64,000 bases of DNA from Ypsolopha sequella (taxonomy: Eukaryota; Arthropoda; Insecta; Lepidoptera; Ypsolophidae): the NCBI GenBank assembly GCA_934047225.1, contig OW203986.1:20711221-20775220 (forward strand), given 5' to 3'. Every line of letters starts with the position of its first letter. The first letter of the stretch is position 1. The notes under the pieces were generated by a model. It had not been told where the DNA came from. It ran no database searches and saw nothing but the letters and a program-made list of their open reading frames with translations. Positions 1 to 11,304 of the stretch are shown here, one piece after another. Made by a program: the position numbers and the translations under genes.

Positions 1-2
1 GA

Positions 3-617
3 AATCCCACCAAAAAACAATTCTATAAAGTACACTCACAAGCTCGTAACGCTATCATGAAACAACATTAAAGTCTAGTTTGTAGGATTTCTCTAATAAA
101 CAAAAATACTTCACAAAACGATCAGTGACTTAATTTCTTACCATAAGTTCATGAGAGTGTCTTGCGACGGCCGCGAAACGGCCAAGCCATGATACTATTT
201 GACCAAGATATAGGGTTTGTAAAGTTACGCCTTGGAAAGTTAACGGCTTGGTTCTACATGACATCTGATAAATTTCTAACAGTGAAAGTGAATGAATGAA
301 TGAACATTTAATTGCACACAAATTAGAAGATAATACACATACAAAGAACAGATAGAAGGCAAGGGCGGACTTATTCCTATAAGAAATTTCTTCCACTCAA
401 TCTTGGGAAAACATAAAAACATTTTTATGTTAGAAATTAAAACCTAAATCAGTGCATAACATTATTTTAAACCTATAACCTAAACATAAAAATATGCTAC
501 ATACAAATACATACATAAATACAAAAATATTATATCGAGGTAAAATATTTTCAAGAAAGTGTTATGAACTTGCGAGTCTTGGCAACCTACTGTACATAAA
601 ATGTTTTTGGTGGGATT
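3..617. mobile_element. Inverted-repeat-ended non-autonomous element
   Basis: The segment begins with AATCCCACCAAAAA and ends with the reverse complement TTTTTGGTGGGATT. Looser similarity continues inward for roughly 80 bases on each side, for example CAAGCTCGTAAC on the left against the complement of GTTATGAACTTGCGAG on the right. This is the layout of a DNA transposon remnant with long imperfect terminal inverted repeats. Its middle holds a LINE 3' tail in reverse orientation (289-545), so it appears to be a host for a later insertion. No transposase frame is visible and the superfamily is not assigned. Confidence 0.55.
289..545 (-). mobile_element. LINE 3'-end fragment with ATTC-type tail
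   Basis: Read on the minus strand, this stretch matches 29255-29527 on the plus strand over most of its length. Shared landmarks are TTTTATGTTTTCCCAAG, GGAATAAGTCCGCCCTTG, GTGTGCAATAAA and a closing ATTCATTCATTC tail. A polyadenylation-like AATAAA followed by a simple repeat tail is typical of the 3' end of a non-LTR retrotransposon. No coding part is attached, so it is a 5'-truncated or eroded copy. A short open frame across it has no meaning as a gene. Confidence 0.6.
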
Positions 618-1238
618 AGTTACTACCCAGAAGTGGCAGTAGGCCGAAAAGAGGTGCCAAAGTTAATACCTCATTTCCTGTTATATAGAATGTTTAATAC
701 GATAGTTACTACAAGGTTTTCTTCTGGTTCTTTTACAAGTATCGGCAGCGTTATATCATTGCAATGGGTGCACGTTCCAAACAGTGGAATTGGATCGGTC
801 TCTACGAAAATATTACCGTACTAAATCAGGGTTCCGACGTGAAAGATAGCTCGGCGATTGTATCGTTCTGACTCCTTGTGTCCACGACATAATGGACTTA
901 GAAAAGGCTGCTTAGGATCATGAAAATATACGCCCAGTCGTATTCTTACTGAAGATAGGCCGCCGTGAGTTATGCGCCAAGTTTCGATAGTGAATCTCCA
1001 TTTGCTTTGATTCGATTTGAGTAGTAATGGATTTTAACGTTTTGTTGGTAATATTTTTACAGAGACATACCAAACAATATTAAAAGCGCAGGTGTATTTT
1101 CCATTGTATTTAATAGCATCGGTAATATTTCAGAACGCGCTTGTAACAAAATATTAATTTTCCGAGTCTGCAATGTATGCTTTTAATTAATAATTTTAAT
1201 TCATTCAGCGCATTAATTTGATTCATTTTATTTTTCAG

Positions 1239-1361
1239 ATGTGTGCTCTCTGAAGCAGTTTCAATGTGCGAACGGGAAGTGTATACCTCTGTCCTGGGTG
1301 TGTGAAGGAGACAACGACTGTGGCGATAATTCGGATGAAAATATAGACGAATGCAAAAAAG
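1239..1361 (+). CDS. LDL-receptor class A domain exon (partial gene)
   Basis: This is a single internal exon encoding one complete LDLa module, the Ca2+-binding, disulfide-bonded ligand-binding unit of extracellular receptors of the LDLR/LRP/vitellogenin-receptor kind. The translated 41-codon block has six cysteines in LDLa spacing, with [13 protein letters not shown] in the first half and [12 protein letters not shown] in the second. It therefore keeps the conserved Phe, the CIP-x-x-W turn and the acidic DxSDE calcium cage. A pyrimidine-rich acceptor ending TTTTTCAG precedes it and a GTAAGT donor follows. The exon takes two bases of its first codon and gives one base to its last, so it is phase 1-1 and symmetric, as is usual for exon-shuffled LDLa modules. 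No neighbouring exon of the gene was found, so the parent gene and its full domain order cannot be named. It is the only feature here I regard as confidently host coding sequence. Confidence 0.9.
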
Positions 1362-2508
1362 GTAAGTTTACATTTTGTATTTCAACCATTGTTTCCCTCT
1401 ACCGGCGGAAACAAAATTAAAATGATAATATTTTGGTATTTCAACAGATTATTTATGTTTCAGTACCAAAAGATGGTTTCATTTTTTCAACTTAAGTAGA
1501 AAAGGATGTGGTTTTGTAAAACAGCTTTTTTAAATACTCAATTAAATTATGGGTCAATTCTCCGCATTTGTAACAAAGTGTTAAGAAATAGTTATAACGG
1601 CCAAAATACAACTATTAGCTAAGAGCAATGTACCAATAGTTTGTTATATGCATACACATAATTTTGTTCATATTAATAGCTATGAAATAATTGGTTTTTC
1701 CATAGTTAGATAGATAGAACATTTATTAAGCACCATAACACATACATACACAAAAATGAGGAATACAAAAAGAAAAAGAATAGAAAAAACAAAGAATGCA
1801 TTTCATATAAACATGAACCTGTCTTTTAATAACATAACAAAGACATTCGTTTCTTACTTATGTGTTGATGTGTACCTATGTGCCACGGTAGCAAAAAGGG
1901 CTACGACTCGACATTTATGTAATGGCCGTATAAGACCACAACGTCGGTTTTCAGTCGTCGCCTGAGAATATTATATTATGCATAAATATTAAAGTAAAAA
2001 CTTGAAAAAGTATAAAAAATGAAACAAAAAAATTATAATAACTACTACCTAAAATAATATGTGGAATTCTTATATACCTAGCAAAAAAACAGATAAGGAG
2101 GGTAAAATAAATAAATAAAACAAAATAAAACTTAAAACATAATGCGTGTGGGTAAAACAAAATTGTGTAAGGAAGGTGATTTCTATGACGTTGTACTATT
2201 TTACAAGAGAGTGCTTGTGGCGTGGTGGGCTTGTGATTAAAATGAAACCGATCCATGTACACTAAATATTTGTTTCGTAATTGTAATATTTAGTTGGTCA
2301 TTCATTATTGAGGGTTAATTTGATAAGTCAGTTGGAAGATTAAAGTTTAAAAAATATGTAATATTTATAGACGAAAATTTATGAAGTTTCAGTTTGAGCA
2401 ATTAGTAAATATTCCTTGTATTTTTTTATAAAAGAATGTTTCGACATAGTTGTGATAACAGCCATAAATTCCTTAAATAAACTATTATCGCGCTCTTGGA
2501 AAATCCAA
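1362..2508. other. Intron sequence with LINE 3'-end-like stretch
   Basis: This is downstream intron of the LDLa exon. The stretch about 1705-1965 starts with a short TAGATAGATAG run followed by AACATTTATTAAGCACC. Read on the minus strand, this resembles the end of a LINE 3' untranslated region (AATAAATGTT before a simple repeat). No reverse-transcriptase frame is present. Short open frames here are uninterrupted AT-rich sequence without recognisable motifs. Confidence 0.4.
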
Positions 2509-2726
2509 ATATCTTGAATTAAAAGCACTTGTACAGTAGTTTCGGATTATACACCATTTTCAAGAGAAGATATTTATTTAAATACAGGCTCGCAGCCTGT
2601 GCATGGAGTCAATGAAATGTATTTAAATTAACATCTTCCCTTGAAAATGGTTCAAAACCCGAAAACGGTTTGGAGAAAACATTCATAAAGTGAAACTATT
2701 GTACAAGTGCTTTTAATTCAAGATAT
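2509..2726. mobile_element. Foldback MITE, 218 bp
   Basis: The left end ATATCTTGAATTAAAAGC and the right end GCTTTTAATTCAAGATAT are reverse complements, and pairing continues with CACTTGTACA/TGTACAAGTG. A second inner pair (ATTTTCAAGAGAAG against CTTCCCTTGAAAAT) lets the whole unit fold on itself. It has no coding capacity. The family and the target duplication are not resolved. Confidence 0.7.
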
Positions 2727-2875
2727 GTTTCAAGTATCACCAAGTGCCGACAATCGCAATCCAATTATTTTGATACTACCATAATATCATTAAAATACGT
2801 TTATGTATATGGCGAACTTTTGGTATACTCTTAGCTAAAAGTTTTATTTTAGCCGTTATTATTATTTTCTTTAGG

Positions 2876-2904
2876 CATCGATATACGATTATCGTATATC
2901 GATG
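2876..2904. repeat. Perfect palindrome with 14-bp arms
   Basis: Two perfect 14-base arms, CATCGATATACGAT and ATCGTATATCGATG, are separated by a single T. The same arms recur 255 bases downstream at 3131-3166 with an 8-base spacer. The arms contain an ATCGATAT core related to, but not identical with, the insect DRE motif TATCGATA. It may be a transposon terminus or a binding site; function is unknown. Confidence 0.8.
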
Positions 2905-3130
2905 TATTTAGGTATATATTGTTACAAACGGCCTTCCTTTTTCAACAGTTTTTGAACGATTGTACTGAATCTACCACAGACGCAATCAATATGAAACTTA
3001 TATACCTATATGTTTTTTCAAACCTTTATCTTTACGTTGTAAGTAGCGTTACCTAATTGGAAAACTTTCGCTCGATAGATTTTATTTTTGAAAATAGTCT
3101 TTTTATCAGAGTGTTTTTTTTGTTTTGTGT

Positions 3131-3166
3131 CATCGATATACGATATACAACTATCGTATATCGATG
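3131..3166. repeat. Second copy of the 14-bp-arm palindrome
   Basis: The arms are identical to those of the palindrome at 2876-2904, but the spacer here is ATACAACT. Exact conservation of both arms, while the spacer and flanks differ, suggests recent origin or selection on the arms. The intervening 226 bases hold nothing recognisable. Confidence 0.8.
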
Positions 3167-5485
3167 TTTTGTGTTTAATCCATTTGATTATTATTTACCA
3201 ATGTAAGTTCAAAAATGACTTAAATGCAATATTGTAATTTTTGTCGATTTTAATCTTATAATTAGACTCGTTTTGAATCGTTTCGCGCGCATTTTGGCGC
3301 ACGCGATTTTCAACTATATGAAAGTTAGTCTGCGGGTTATAATTGCAAAGCCGCTGTGTGCCTAAGGAAGTACGTTCGGGCCAGTACAGAGGGCGGGATT
3401 GAAGTTGCTGACAGATATCTTCTCAATAGTACATTCTTGTACCCCGTTGACTTACTTAATTTAATATGCCTTTTATCATGTCTTCGATAAGCGCTATCAA
3501 AATACGTGGTATTTTTGTGATGATTTGGTACAATTTGCGGTAATTCACATAATTGCCTTGCAAGTTTCATTTGCCACTTGTTCAAACAATATTGCTTGTT
3601 TATTTTTCATAAGATAGCAAAAATCATCGTTGAAAAATTGCAATACTCGTAACTTTGCTTTCATTTCCAGTTTGTATTTCCGTCCACTTTTCAGAGAAAA
3701 TAAGTTTATCCAATGAGTTTGTATCATGGCGACAATTTCTGTGCAAATTCTCATTTTTGTTTCTTATGTCACCCTTGTGATTTTTCTCTTTGTACCTGGA
3801 GCAAATCAAATTTCAGTCAGGCAATGACATTTGCTACACATTTATATAATGGCAGACAATTTTTCCTCCAGGAAAATGCTTTTGCCAGGAATATTCTTTG
3901 CTGAAAACGACCGCAGCAGGTGAACAAAATTTTCGCTTGTTCTAAAATGTGGTTTACCATTTTTAGAACAAAAGAAAAGTCAGTAAAATGTACTTTGCGA
4001 GGCACAAGCGGTCAGACACGTATCCAGGATTTGGTTTCAGGAGAGGTTCAACAAGGGTTCAACAAAAATTATCCGCCAATTCCAGTCAAAAACACGTTCT
4101 CATAATATTTTCGTTTAATCTCATACTATAACTTTTATGTACTCCTTTTTTATCTATCTATCTGCAATTAGTAATTAAAACATCAAAAGCGGTTTTGTAA
4201 GTACCTACATTTTTTGACCGGTATTATAATATTACATTATAACACCGCTTAGATAACCAATCAGAACCCTTCCCCTGCTTTGGTGTTTTCCGGGTCAAGT
4301 GCCACTTCTGCTAGCAGCTGGTACTCTGGTAGAAGTTATGTTAAATGGCGCGAAGTGAGAGAAATGCGAAAAATGTTTATAGGTATATTTTATGAATCTG
4401 CATAAAACTACCTGTTTAATGCTAGGTATGGTATTACTCCTATGTTGTAATATAAAAATTTAGTTTTCTAAACTACTTACAAAACGCAATGTCTCCAATC
4501 CAAGACATTTCGAATTGACAACACCAAAATTTCATAACAATACACAAAATAACACTAGCACATTGCCTAAATATTGCACAAAAACTAATAAATACAATAT
4601 TTTTAACGCAAATACTGCGAATAACCTCCAACCAAAAACATTTTGGCGGTACTGCAGGTATAAACCGTCGGAAATATGTGCGAATCCGAAACCCCCCTCC
4701 TGCACTGGCTTTACCTACCTTTGCGGGTAAACTGAGTTGCAGATTATATCCGACTGGTTTCTTTTTGAAGCGAATGATTCTTTGTTCGTGCCTCAGATAG
4801 ATAGGGGGTCCAATTCAGAACTTGTACGTCACTTCCGTGATCGACTTCAGGAAAGAATTCCGCTAATCGAGGAATTTTCTTATGTAGTGCTTGACAATAG
4901 GAGTATTTAGACAGTGGTCTTCTTTCGTGAAAAAAAGTTTAGGATAACCTTTTCTTTTTGACGAAGGATTAATTAATTTCTTATTACAGATTAGTACGTT
5001 TTTTAACCGTTCATTATTTGTTATTAGTTATCATTCATGATAAATTAGTTAGTATTCGATCGAAATAATAAAAAAAATAAACGACTCTGTAAGCTTAATG
5101 CGCGCGCTTCCATCAGGAAGTTACATAATTCTTTATGCTTTTCTCTATGATTAACATCTGATGCCACAACATGCAGTATCAAATTACTAAACATAGTACA
5201 TTATAATAATTATAATAGCGAATGTTAAATCATCGTATGTGGTGCAATGGACGTAGGTGGAAATACATTCTTTGCAAAAGTTACTGGTCCAAAACGGTAA
5301 ACATAAAAAAAAAAACAATGCTTTTTCCAAAGCTAAACATGATGGTAAAACATACCACATGGCAAGAAGTATTCGCTTAAATAATTTACGATTGTATCTC
5401 TGATACAACCTGCTGCTTTTTCTTCCTATGCATTAAAAAGAGATAAAAACAGTTTAATGTTGAAATTGCAGGTGCTTGAATAAGA
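3167..5485. other. No recognised gene
   Basis: This is AT-rich sequence. Several overlapping minus-strand open frames between 3337 and 3809 look like one decayed coding stretch split by frameshifts (for example a segment reading FNDDFCYLMKNKQ). I could not assign it to a family. No splice-bounded exon, RNA gene or clear inverted repeat was seen in the remainder. Confidence 0.4.
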
Positions 5486-5617
5486 GACACTTGTGTCGAT
5501 TCGGCGCAACACGACTTAACTTATTTGACAGGACTAAACTTAATTTGATTGTTCTGTCTTTTTCTTTCTGTATCGAAAAGACAGTCAGGCGTGTTGCGCC
5601 GAATCGACACCAATGTG
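5486..5617. mobile_element. Foldback MITE, about 132 bp
   Basis: The arms GTGTCGATTCGGCGCAACAC and GTGTTGCGCCGAATCGACAC are perfect reverse complements. Weaker pairing extends outward (ACACTTG against CAATGTGT). The loop contains GTCCTATTT-type sequence in reverse. A related diverged half appears at about 26619-26665 (ACGTGTTAGACCGAATCGACA), so this is a dispersed family. It is non-coding. Confidence 0.75.
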
Positions 5618-8600
5618 TAACTTACATCTGATATCATAATTATTGTCGAGTGAAAGATATATACATAAGTTACAACAAGAATCATAAATCTCGCGCCTTC
5701 TTTTTCTCATATTTCCTGAAATTGTTTGTTGAAATAATTATGAACAATGTGACGTGAAGACGATGTTTTTGATGGTCGTGGATAAGGTATTGTGTGCAAC
5801 TGGACATAATTAGACATTGGGACACTCGTGCAAAACTATTACGAAACTCACTTCGTTCTTTTCTAAACAAGCACTCGTTTCCCAATGTCTCTGATTATGT
5901 CAAAGTTGCACAAAATACTATTCTATGGTTGATAAACCTATGTTGGCGGATCACTTATATAGTTTTTACCCTTTCTCAGGCATCGTTTTATATTGTTTAG
6001 GCCTTTCGGGGGATACATCTCCTGCCCCCTCACCCTTGGATACGTGCCTACAAGCGGTGGTTGTGTGGGCTACCTTCACTCATAATTATGCGCCTGCTTC
6101 CACATTCTGAAAACAATATTTTATGGTAGTTAATTTTGGTAATTATTTGCAGCAGCGTGTGCTAAATGAATTTCAGTGATCCTGGTCAGTAAATATACTA
6201 CCATTAAGCCTTCTTTGGATGATAACAAAAGGTTATGTGTACAGTCACTTGCAGTTCAAGCTACTCTATACGATTCACAATTAGTATCTGCTATCTGGGC
6301 AACCGAGCTCTGCTCGATTAACATAAAAATACGTACTTAAAAAAAAAAAGGTAAAACGTACAAATCTTCGTGTACATACGCAGGAGACGACATACTTTAA
6401 CCCTGGCGTGGTTCTGTGCCTTGAACATACTGGACTAATAGTAAGTGTACAGACAGGGGTTAGGGGACGGCCTCGGAGAGGATACGGGCGGGGTGGTCGT
6501 CCCCCAACCTCTGTACCCCATGGGCGCGGTAAGCAGGAACTTAACAAACTATAATGACGTGCTTATCATTGTTTTAATTTTGAAACAAATTGCTCGTGAA
6601 AACTCGCAGAGGTAATACCTATTTTTCACACCCGAAAACCAATAAACTGTAAATTTTATCGAAATCTTTAGATCCGTTTTTTAGAACCTGTCGATTACAA
6701 ACAAACAAATAAACTAATATTGCTCGTTTTATAGTTTTGGATTGGAATGGATCATTCGCTAATGTTCTAGTAAAATCTGTTAGGAATAAATAATATACTG
6801 AAGTTATTTAGGATTGTATGACATAATAATAAAGGAAAATATATTGAAGCTGTTTAATTTGATATAATTTTCTGTACTTGGTGTTTTTTTTTTAATAGAT
6901 TTGTGGAAATTGTCTTAAATATTTCATGTTATGACGTCTAGTCCCTACAGTTTCTACCTCTGGACAAAATTTATTTTACCACGAAACTTATTACACATTT
7001 GGAGATCAAAAACATTTTTTCAGTTGTTACTTTTGCTTCCTGAAAATAAATTACTTGAGAAAACTTGGTTCCCCCAAAACGTAACATTTTTACAAAAACC
7101 CTTTATCCCTCTATTTCAGTTTATTATTATTTATTAGATAACTCTGTTATTTCTTGCGACACGTAGATTATAGTGGTCGCAAGATTTCGCTGCACGCGGG
7201 GTCATAAAACGTGTTTTGCGTAGTGTTGTGCTTGCGTCGAGCAACTGTCGATAGAACTAAAATAGTGAGCAACGTATGCGCTTCAAAACAATTAGAAAAC
7301 GATCAAGAGATAACGGTCACTTTTATTATTTATTTGTTAATGAGAGTAATTACGATTAATGATGTTTAATAATTAGCAATCATTAATCAATAATTATTGT
7401 TTGTCATTATACTTTTACTTTAGTTAATACAATAAAATTAAATAATTTATTTATAATAAATATACATACAAAAAGATAAGACTTATTGTTTGATTTTACC
7501 GATAACATATCGATACGCACGGTGTGCTTCACTACGCGTTGCCATAAGACCCGTAAGTGAGAGTGAGCGCGTAATATACTTCAATTTGCTCGCACTTTTT
7601 ACTGCCACGCGTGCAGCGAGATATTGTGACCAGTATAGTATCGGCATCGCGTACCATCACACTGCATGACATTTGCTCCTCCTTACCCTTTTTATCCCAA
7701 CAGATCGCTGCTCTATCGCCTAACCTGGGCTGCTGCGTCATTGCCGTATAGATAACGTTTTGATAAAACAGTTTTCGTGTTGATGATATTTTACCTAAAT
7801 ACGAAAATATGACGCACACGCAAACGTCATCCACACTATCCGTGCGTCACCAGCACTGCACTGCATCTTTGACTTATGCCAACTAAAAGTGCCAAGTAAA
7901 ACATGCAGAACGGACGTCAGCCTGACAGGCTTCCTATTGACAGTCCTTATTGCGGCGTCATAGCCATTAAAATCGTTTACAAATAAGGCAATGACGCTTA
8001 CGCACTTTTAGCCCCTCTATGAGCATAAATTGAATAGGTAGAACTTTTTCAGTAAGCTAATTAAAAATATAAGTACACACGGCCACGGGCATAGGTAGGT
8101 ATACTTTTTTTTGCAAAATAATCACCCTTATGCGGGCGTAAAAGCAACTCCCATGATACCGCGTCCTATTGCAGACTGTACCGACAAGTAAGACTTCTTG
8201 TGCCGAAACAAATGCATCTGTTCCACTTTTGGGTCTTATTCATATTATGATACGGCTGAAAATTGAGCCTTTGCATTGTTCTATGATAGTATCTATTGGG
8301 TTTGAGTACATTAATTAATTTCGAGACAAGAAGGCCGTTGGCCCTAAGCTTCGACGGCATCAGGAAGGTATTGACAAAGGCCCCTCGTGCTGACGGGCTA
8401 TTAATATTTATTGAGGACGATAGCTTTGAACTAGCATTTGATGGGCTTCGCAATTCTGGCGAGGTCCTATACCATCGTACTTGCACGGCCCTTTGAGAAA
8501 AATTATAGGTGGGTGGTGACTACTGGTTAGAGTAGTCCACCACTATCCAGAGGTCGTGGCAATTATTGTGTTCGGTATGCGTGCTTCGGAAGGCATGTTA

Positions 8601-8960
8601 AGTTTTGGGACCAATTTGTGTCCAAAGTACGGCGATTAGTAGCAGACTTTTTTTTTGGCCCAGAATATCGAGATATCCGATATTCATTTTCAATCACACC
8701 TATTTGAAAAACGGATAGGGGATAGCGGAAGCCAATGTCAATTTTATTCCCATTGGAGTTTGCGCTTTCTCTCTTCTGATTGGTCCGATTTCGTGCTTTT
8801 GATAGATTAGCGTTATTTAATCAAAGAGGTCGAACGCATAATATATGGGTATAAAGTAACTGGCAGCGGCAATGCGCACTGAAAAAAAAAAAAAACTGTC
8901 ATTCTTCTTTTCATTTATTTTTCTCACAAAGTTGTCGTTGCTGTTATTGCAAATAGTAAT
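5618..8960. other. No recognised gene; scattered repeat pieces
   Basis: No convincing exon was found. 7912-7989 is similar to 25798-25876 (see that entry). A small hairpin at about 8513-8543 has arms GGTGGTGACTACT and AGTAGTCCACCAC. A minus-strand open frame at 8166-8486 (106 codons) has no motif I recognise and may be repeat-derived. Confidence 0.4.
7912..7989 (+). repeat. Dispersed repeat shared with 25798-25876
   Basis: Both places share the order GACAG, CTTATTGCGG, GTCATAGC, then ATCGTTTACAAATA, with a few substitutions. Sequence outside the matching block differs, which is what two copies of an interspersed repeat would show. The repeat class is not known. Confidence 0.6.
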
Positions 8961-9279
8961 AAAAAACCGGCCAAGTGCGAGTCGAACTCGCGCACGAAGG
9001 GTTCCGTACCATTATCTATAAAAACGGCCAAAAAAAATGTCTGTTGTATGGGAGCCCCCTTAAATATTTTTTTTTCTGTTTTTTAGTATTTGTTATTATA
9101 GCGGCAACAGAAATACATCATCTGTGAAAATTTTAACTCTCTAACTATCACGGTTCATGAGGTACAGCCTGGTGACAGACGGACAGACAGACGGACAAAC
9201 AGACGGACAGCGGAGTTAAGACTTATTACTTAAGTAATAGGGTCCCGTTGGTTACCCTTTGGGTACGGAACCCTAAAAA
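8961..9279 (+). repeat. Lepidopteran dispersed repeat (CCGGCCAAGTG ... GGAACCCTAAAA), full length
   Basis: The copy opens with CCGGCCAAGTGCGAGTC and closes with GGTACGGAACCCTAAAA. It carries an internal run of GACGGACAGACAG units and the phrase TCATGAGGTACAGCCTGG. It is one of about seven related copies in the window, the others being near 18420, 24976, 35176, 36418 and 47035 plus fragments. A reversed end piece (AACGGGACCCTATTACTTAAG) lies close by at about 9477-9509. No coding frame is present. I know this kind of repeat from moth and butterfly DNA but cannot name its mechanism of spread. Confidence 0.75.
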
Positions 9280-10083
9280 TGAGTTATTGTGATAATATAT
9301 TAGTGATAAATATGTCAATATTACCACTATTATAATAGTGATGAAGCAAATATTACCACAAAATTATACTCGTAGCTCTTTCTTTTTATCATAGGTAGTG
9401 ATGAAAAATAGTGTCAATCACTCGGGCCCAAGTAATATTTTGTTCTAGAACATAATATGTAATATGTATATAATATAAAGGGTAACCAACGGGACCCTAT
9501 TACTTAAGTTCTGTGCACGGCACGGCACTTTAGAATCCCGAGCGCAGCGAGGAAAACTATAGAATCCTTCGCTTCGTTCTGAATTCAAAATAATGCCCTC
9601 GAGAAACAAAATATTACTGTTGGGCCCCTTGTAACACAAATAACTATTGTTCGTTAAAGGCCAACTAAGGAGGTGCGGATCGGACCTTATCCTAATACCT
9701 CATCAATATCCAGTCTCGATAACAAAATTTATAACTTTGCTCCCTACGGATTCTGAGTTCCTGGAAGAGTAAACAGATTATGAACAAGCTAAAAATACAT
9801 ACTGAAGGATCCTGTAACGAAGATTGTATACATAAATACATGTTATACCCAGTACCCACGCCTGTCTCACCGAGGCGTAGGCAGAGACTAAGATTTCCAT
9901 CATCTACGATCCTGACACAACTCTTTTGCCTCTTCCACATCCATCAATTTGCTAATACAAACTCTTCTATTCTGAGCATGGACGAATATTGTTCGTCTAT
10001 GATTCTGAGTACTTTTGACATTGATCTTCCTCAGTACGTCGACAATTTGGTCAGCACACTATGCTGCTTCAAATTTAGCAATG

Positions 10084-10196
<113 letters not shown>

Positions 10197-10362
10197 AATT
10201 CTTTATTGCACTATTAAAAAGTACAAAATGGCGGACTTAATGCATAAAGCATTCTCTACCAGTCAACCCAAAGATGGTACAAGAAATATAAATAGTAGTT
10301 GGTAGGCGTGCAGGAGAAATTAAAAACTACAATGACAAAGTAATTAAAGTTACTCTAAATAA

Positions 10363-10809
10363 CTAATGACTAGGGAACCTAACCTTACCTAAAATAATCA
10401 TGTCACTGCACCATTCCAAGCGGGCCTGCTTCTGAGCAGCGGTGAGGTTTTGCGGCACCCAGAGCAAAACTATGCTCCTCACGCGAAGGTGCTCGTGTAG
10501 AATCTCGTGAATGTTCCCCGATCCAATCTGCAATATATGCTGAATCTCTTCATACGTAGTTCGCCTATTGTCCTGAAATAAACTGTTCAGTGCTAGCACG
10601 TTTTCTTTTGTACCAGCTGTCAAAGAGCGACCACTTCTTTCTTCATCCCTCAAAGTTCGTTGCCCGCGCATAAATTTGTTATACCAGCGGTACACGGTTG
10701 CTTTAGAAGGGTTTTTATTCATAATTGCCAATTGAAGTCTCATGTACGATTCGTCCGGCTTTAGGTGACATTTGAAATCGTAAAAAATTTCGCGCGAAAA
10801 TGTTCCCAA
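10363..10809 (-). pseudogene. Mariner-like transposase, N-terminal fragment
   Basis: The frame encodes the N-terminal DNA-binding half of a mariner/Tc1-type transposase. The stretch FSREIFYDFKCHLKPDES followed by SKATVYRWYNKFMRGQR is the first helix-turn-helix region. LRDEERSGRS is the linker common to the family, and IGSGNIHEILHEHL with WVPQNLTAAQKQARLEWC is the second helix-turn-helix and the conserved WVPxxLT motif. The frame stops just after that motif, about 148 codons in, so the DDE/DDD catalytic domain is absent. The first codon of the open frame is TTG and no convincing ATG precedes it. It differs from the mariner at 15640-16906 and represents a second lineage. It cannot produce an active enzyme. 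The HTH assignment is confident; the subfamily is not. Confidence 0.85.
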
Positions 10810-11304
10810 CGCGAATCAATTTTTCAATGAGACAAGATAGTTCAATTTAGGTCGTATAAAATGTGTAGTGAATTTTTGAAGTTGAAACCTTCGTATTTTT
10901 ACTTTTAGATAATTGTATTTTTCAAAATTAATTATAACTGGCCAGTGTTTCATACATAAAAACTTTTATTCGCAAAATATATTGCGTGGCCTGGTTTAAT
11001 ATGATATATTTTATTTAAACTTTATTTTTATTACTTTGGTGTTTTAAGGGTGTCGTTACTAAGGCACGGCGTAACCTAGGTCAAATAATTATCATTTCGT
11101 CATGTCTGTCTGTCTCACTTTTAAATCTTGAACTGACATAATGAACGAATCGTCCATGCTGACATAAAAAAATGCAAATCATTTTTTAGGGTTACCCGCG
11201 AAACATATTTATTTCTAACTGAACTCTCGTTGAAACTATGACAGAAATAAATTTCTATGTTTGAACACTTGGCGATTTATCCATCGCAAGGAGATATAAA
11301 TTAA

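Noticed and set aside
3337..3809. Overlapping minus-strand frames that could be one decayed gene
   Set aside because: No family motif, start or splice sites could be identified; noted as a possibility only in the region entry.
8166..8486. 106-codon minus-strand frame rich in Ser and Asn
   Set aside because: No domain, no splice bracket, and an open frame also exists on the opposite strand; more likely repeat-derived or accidental.
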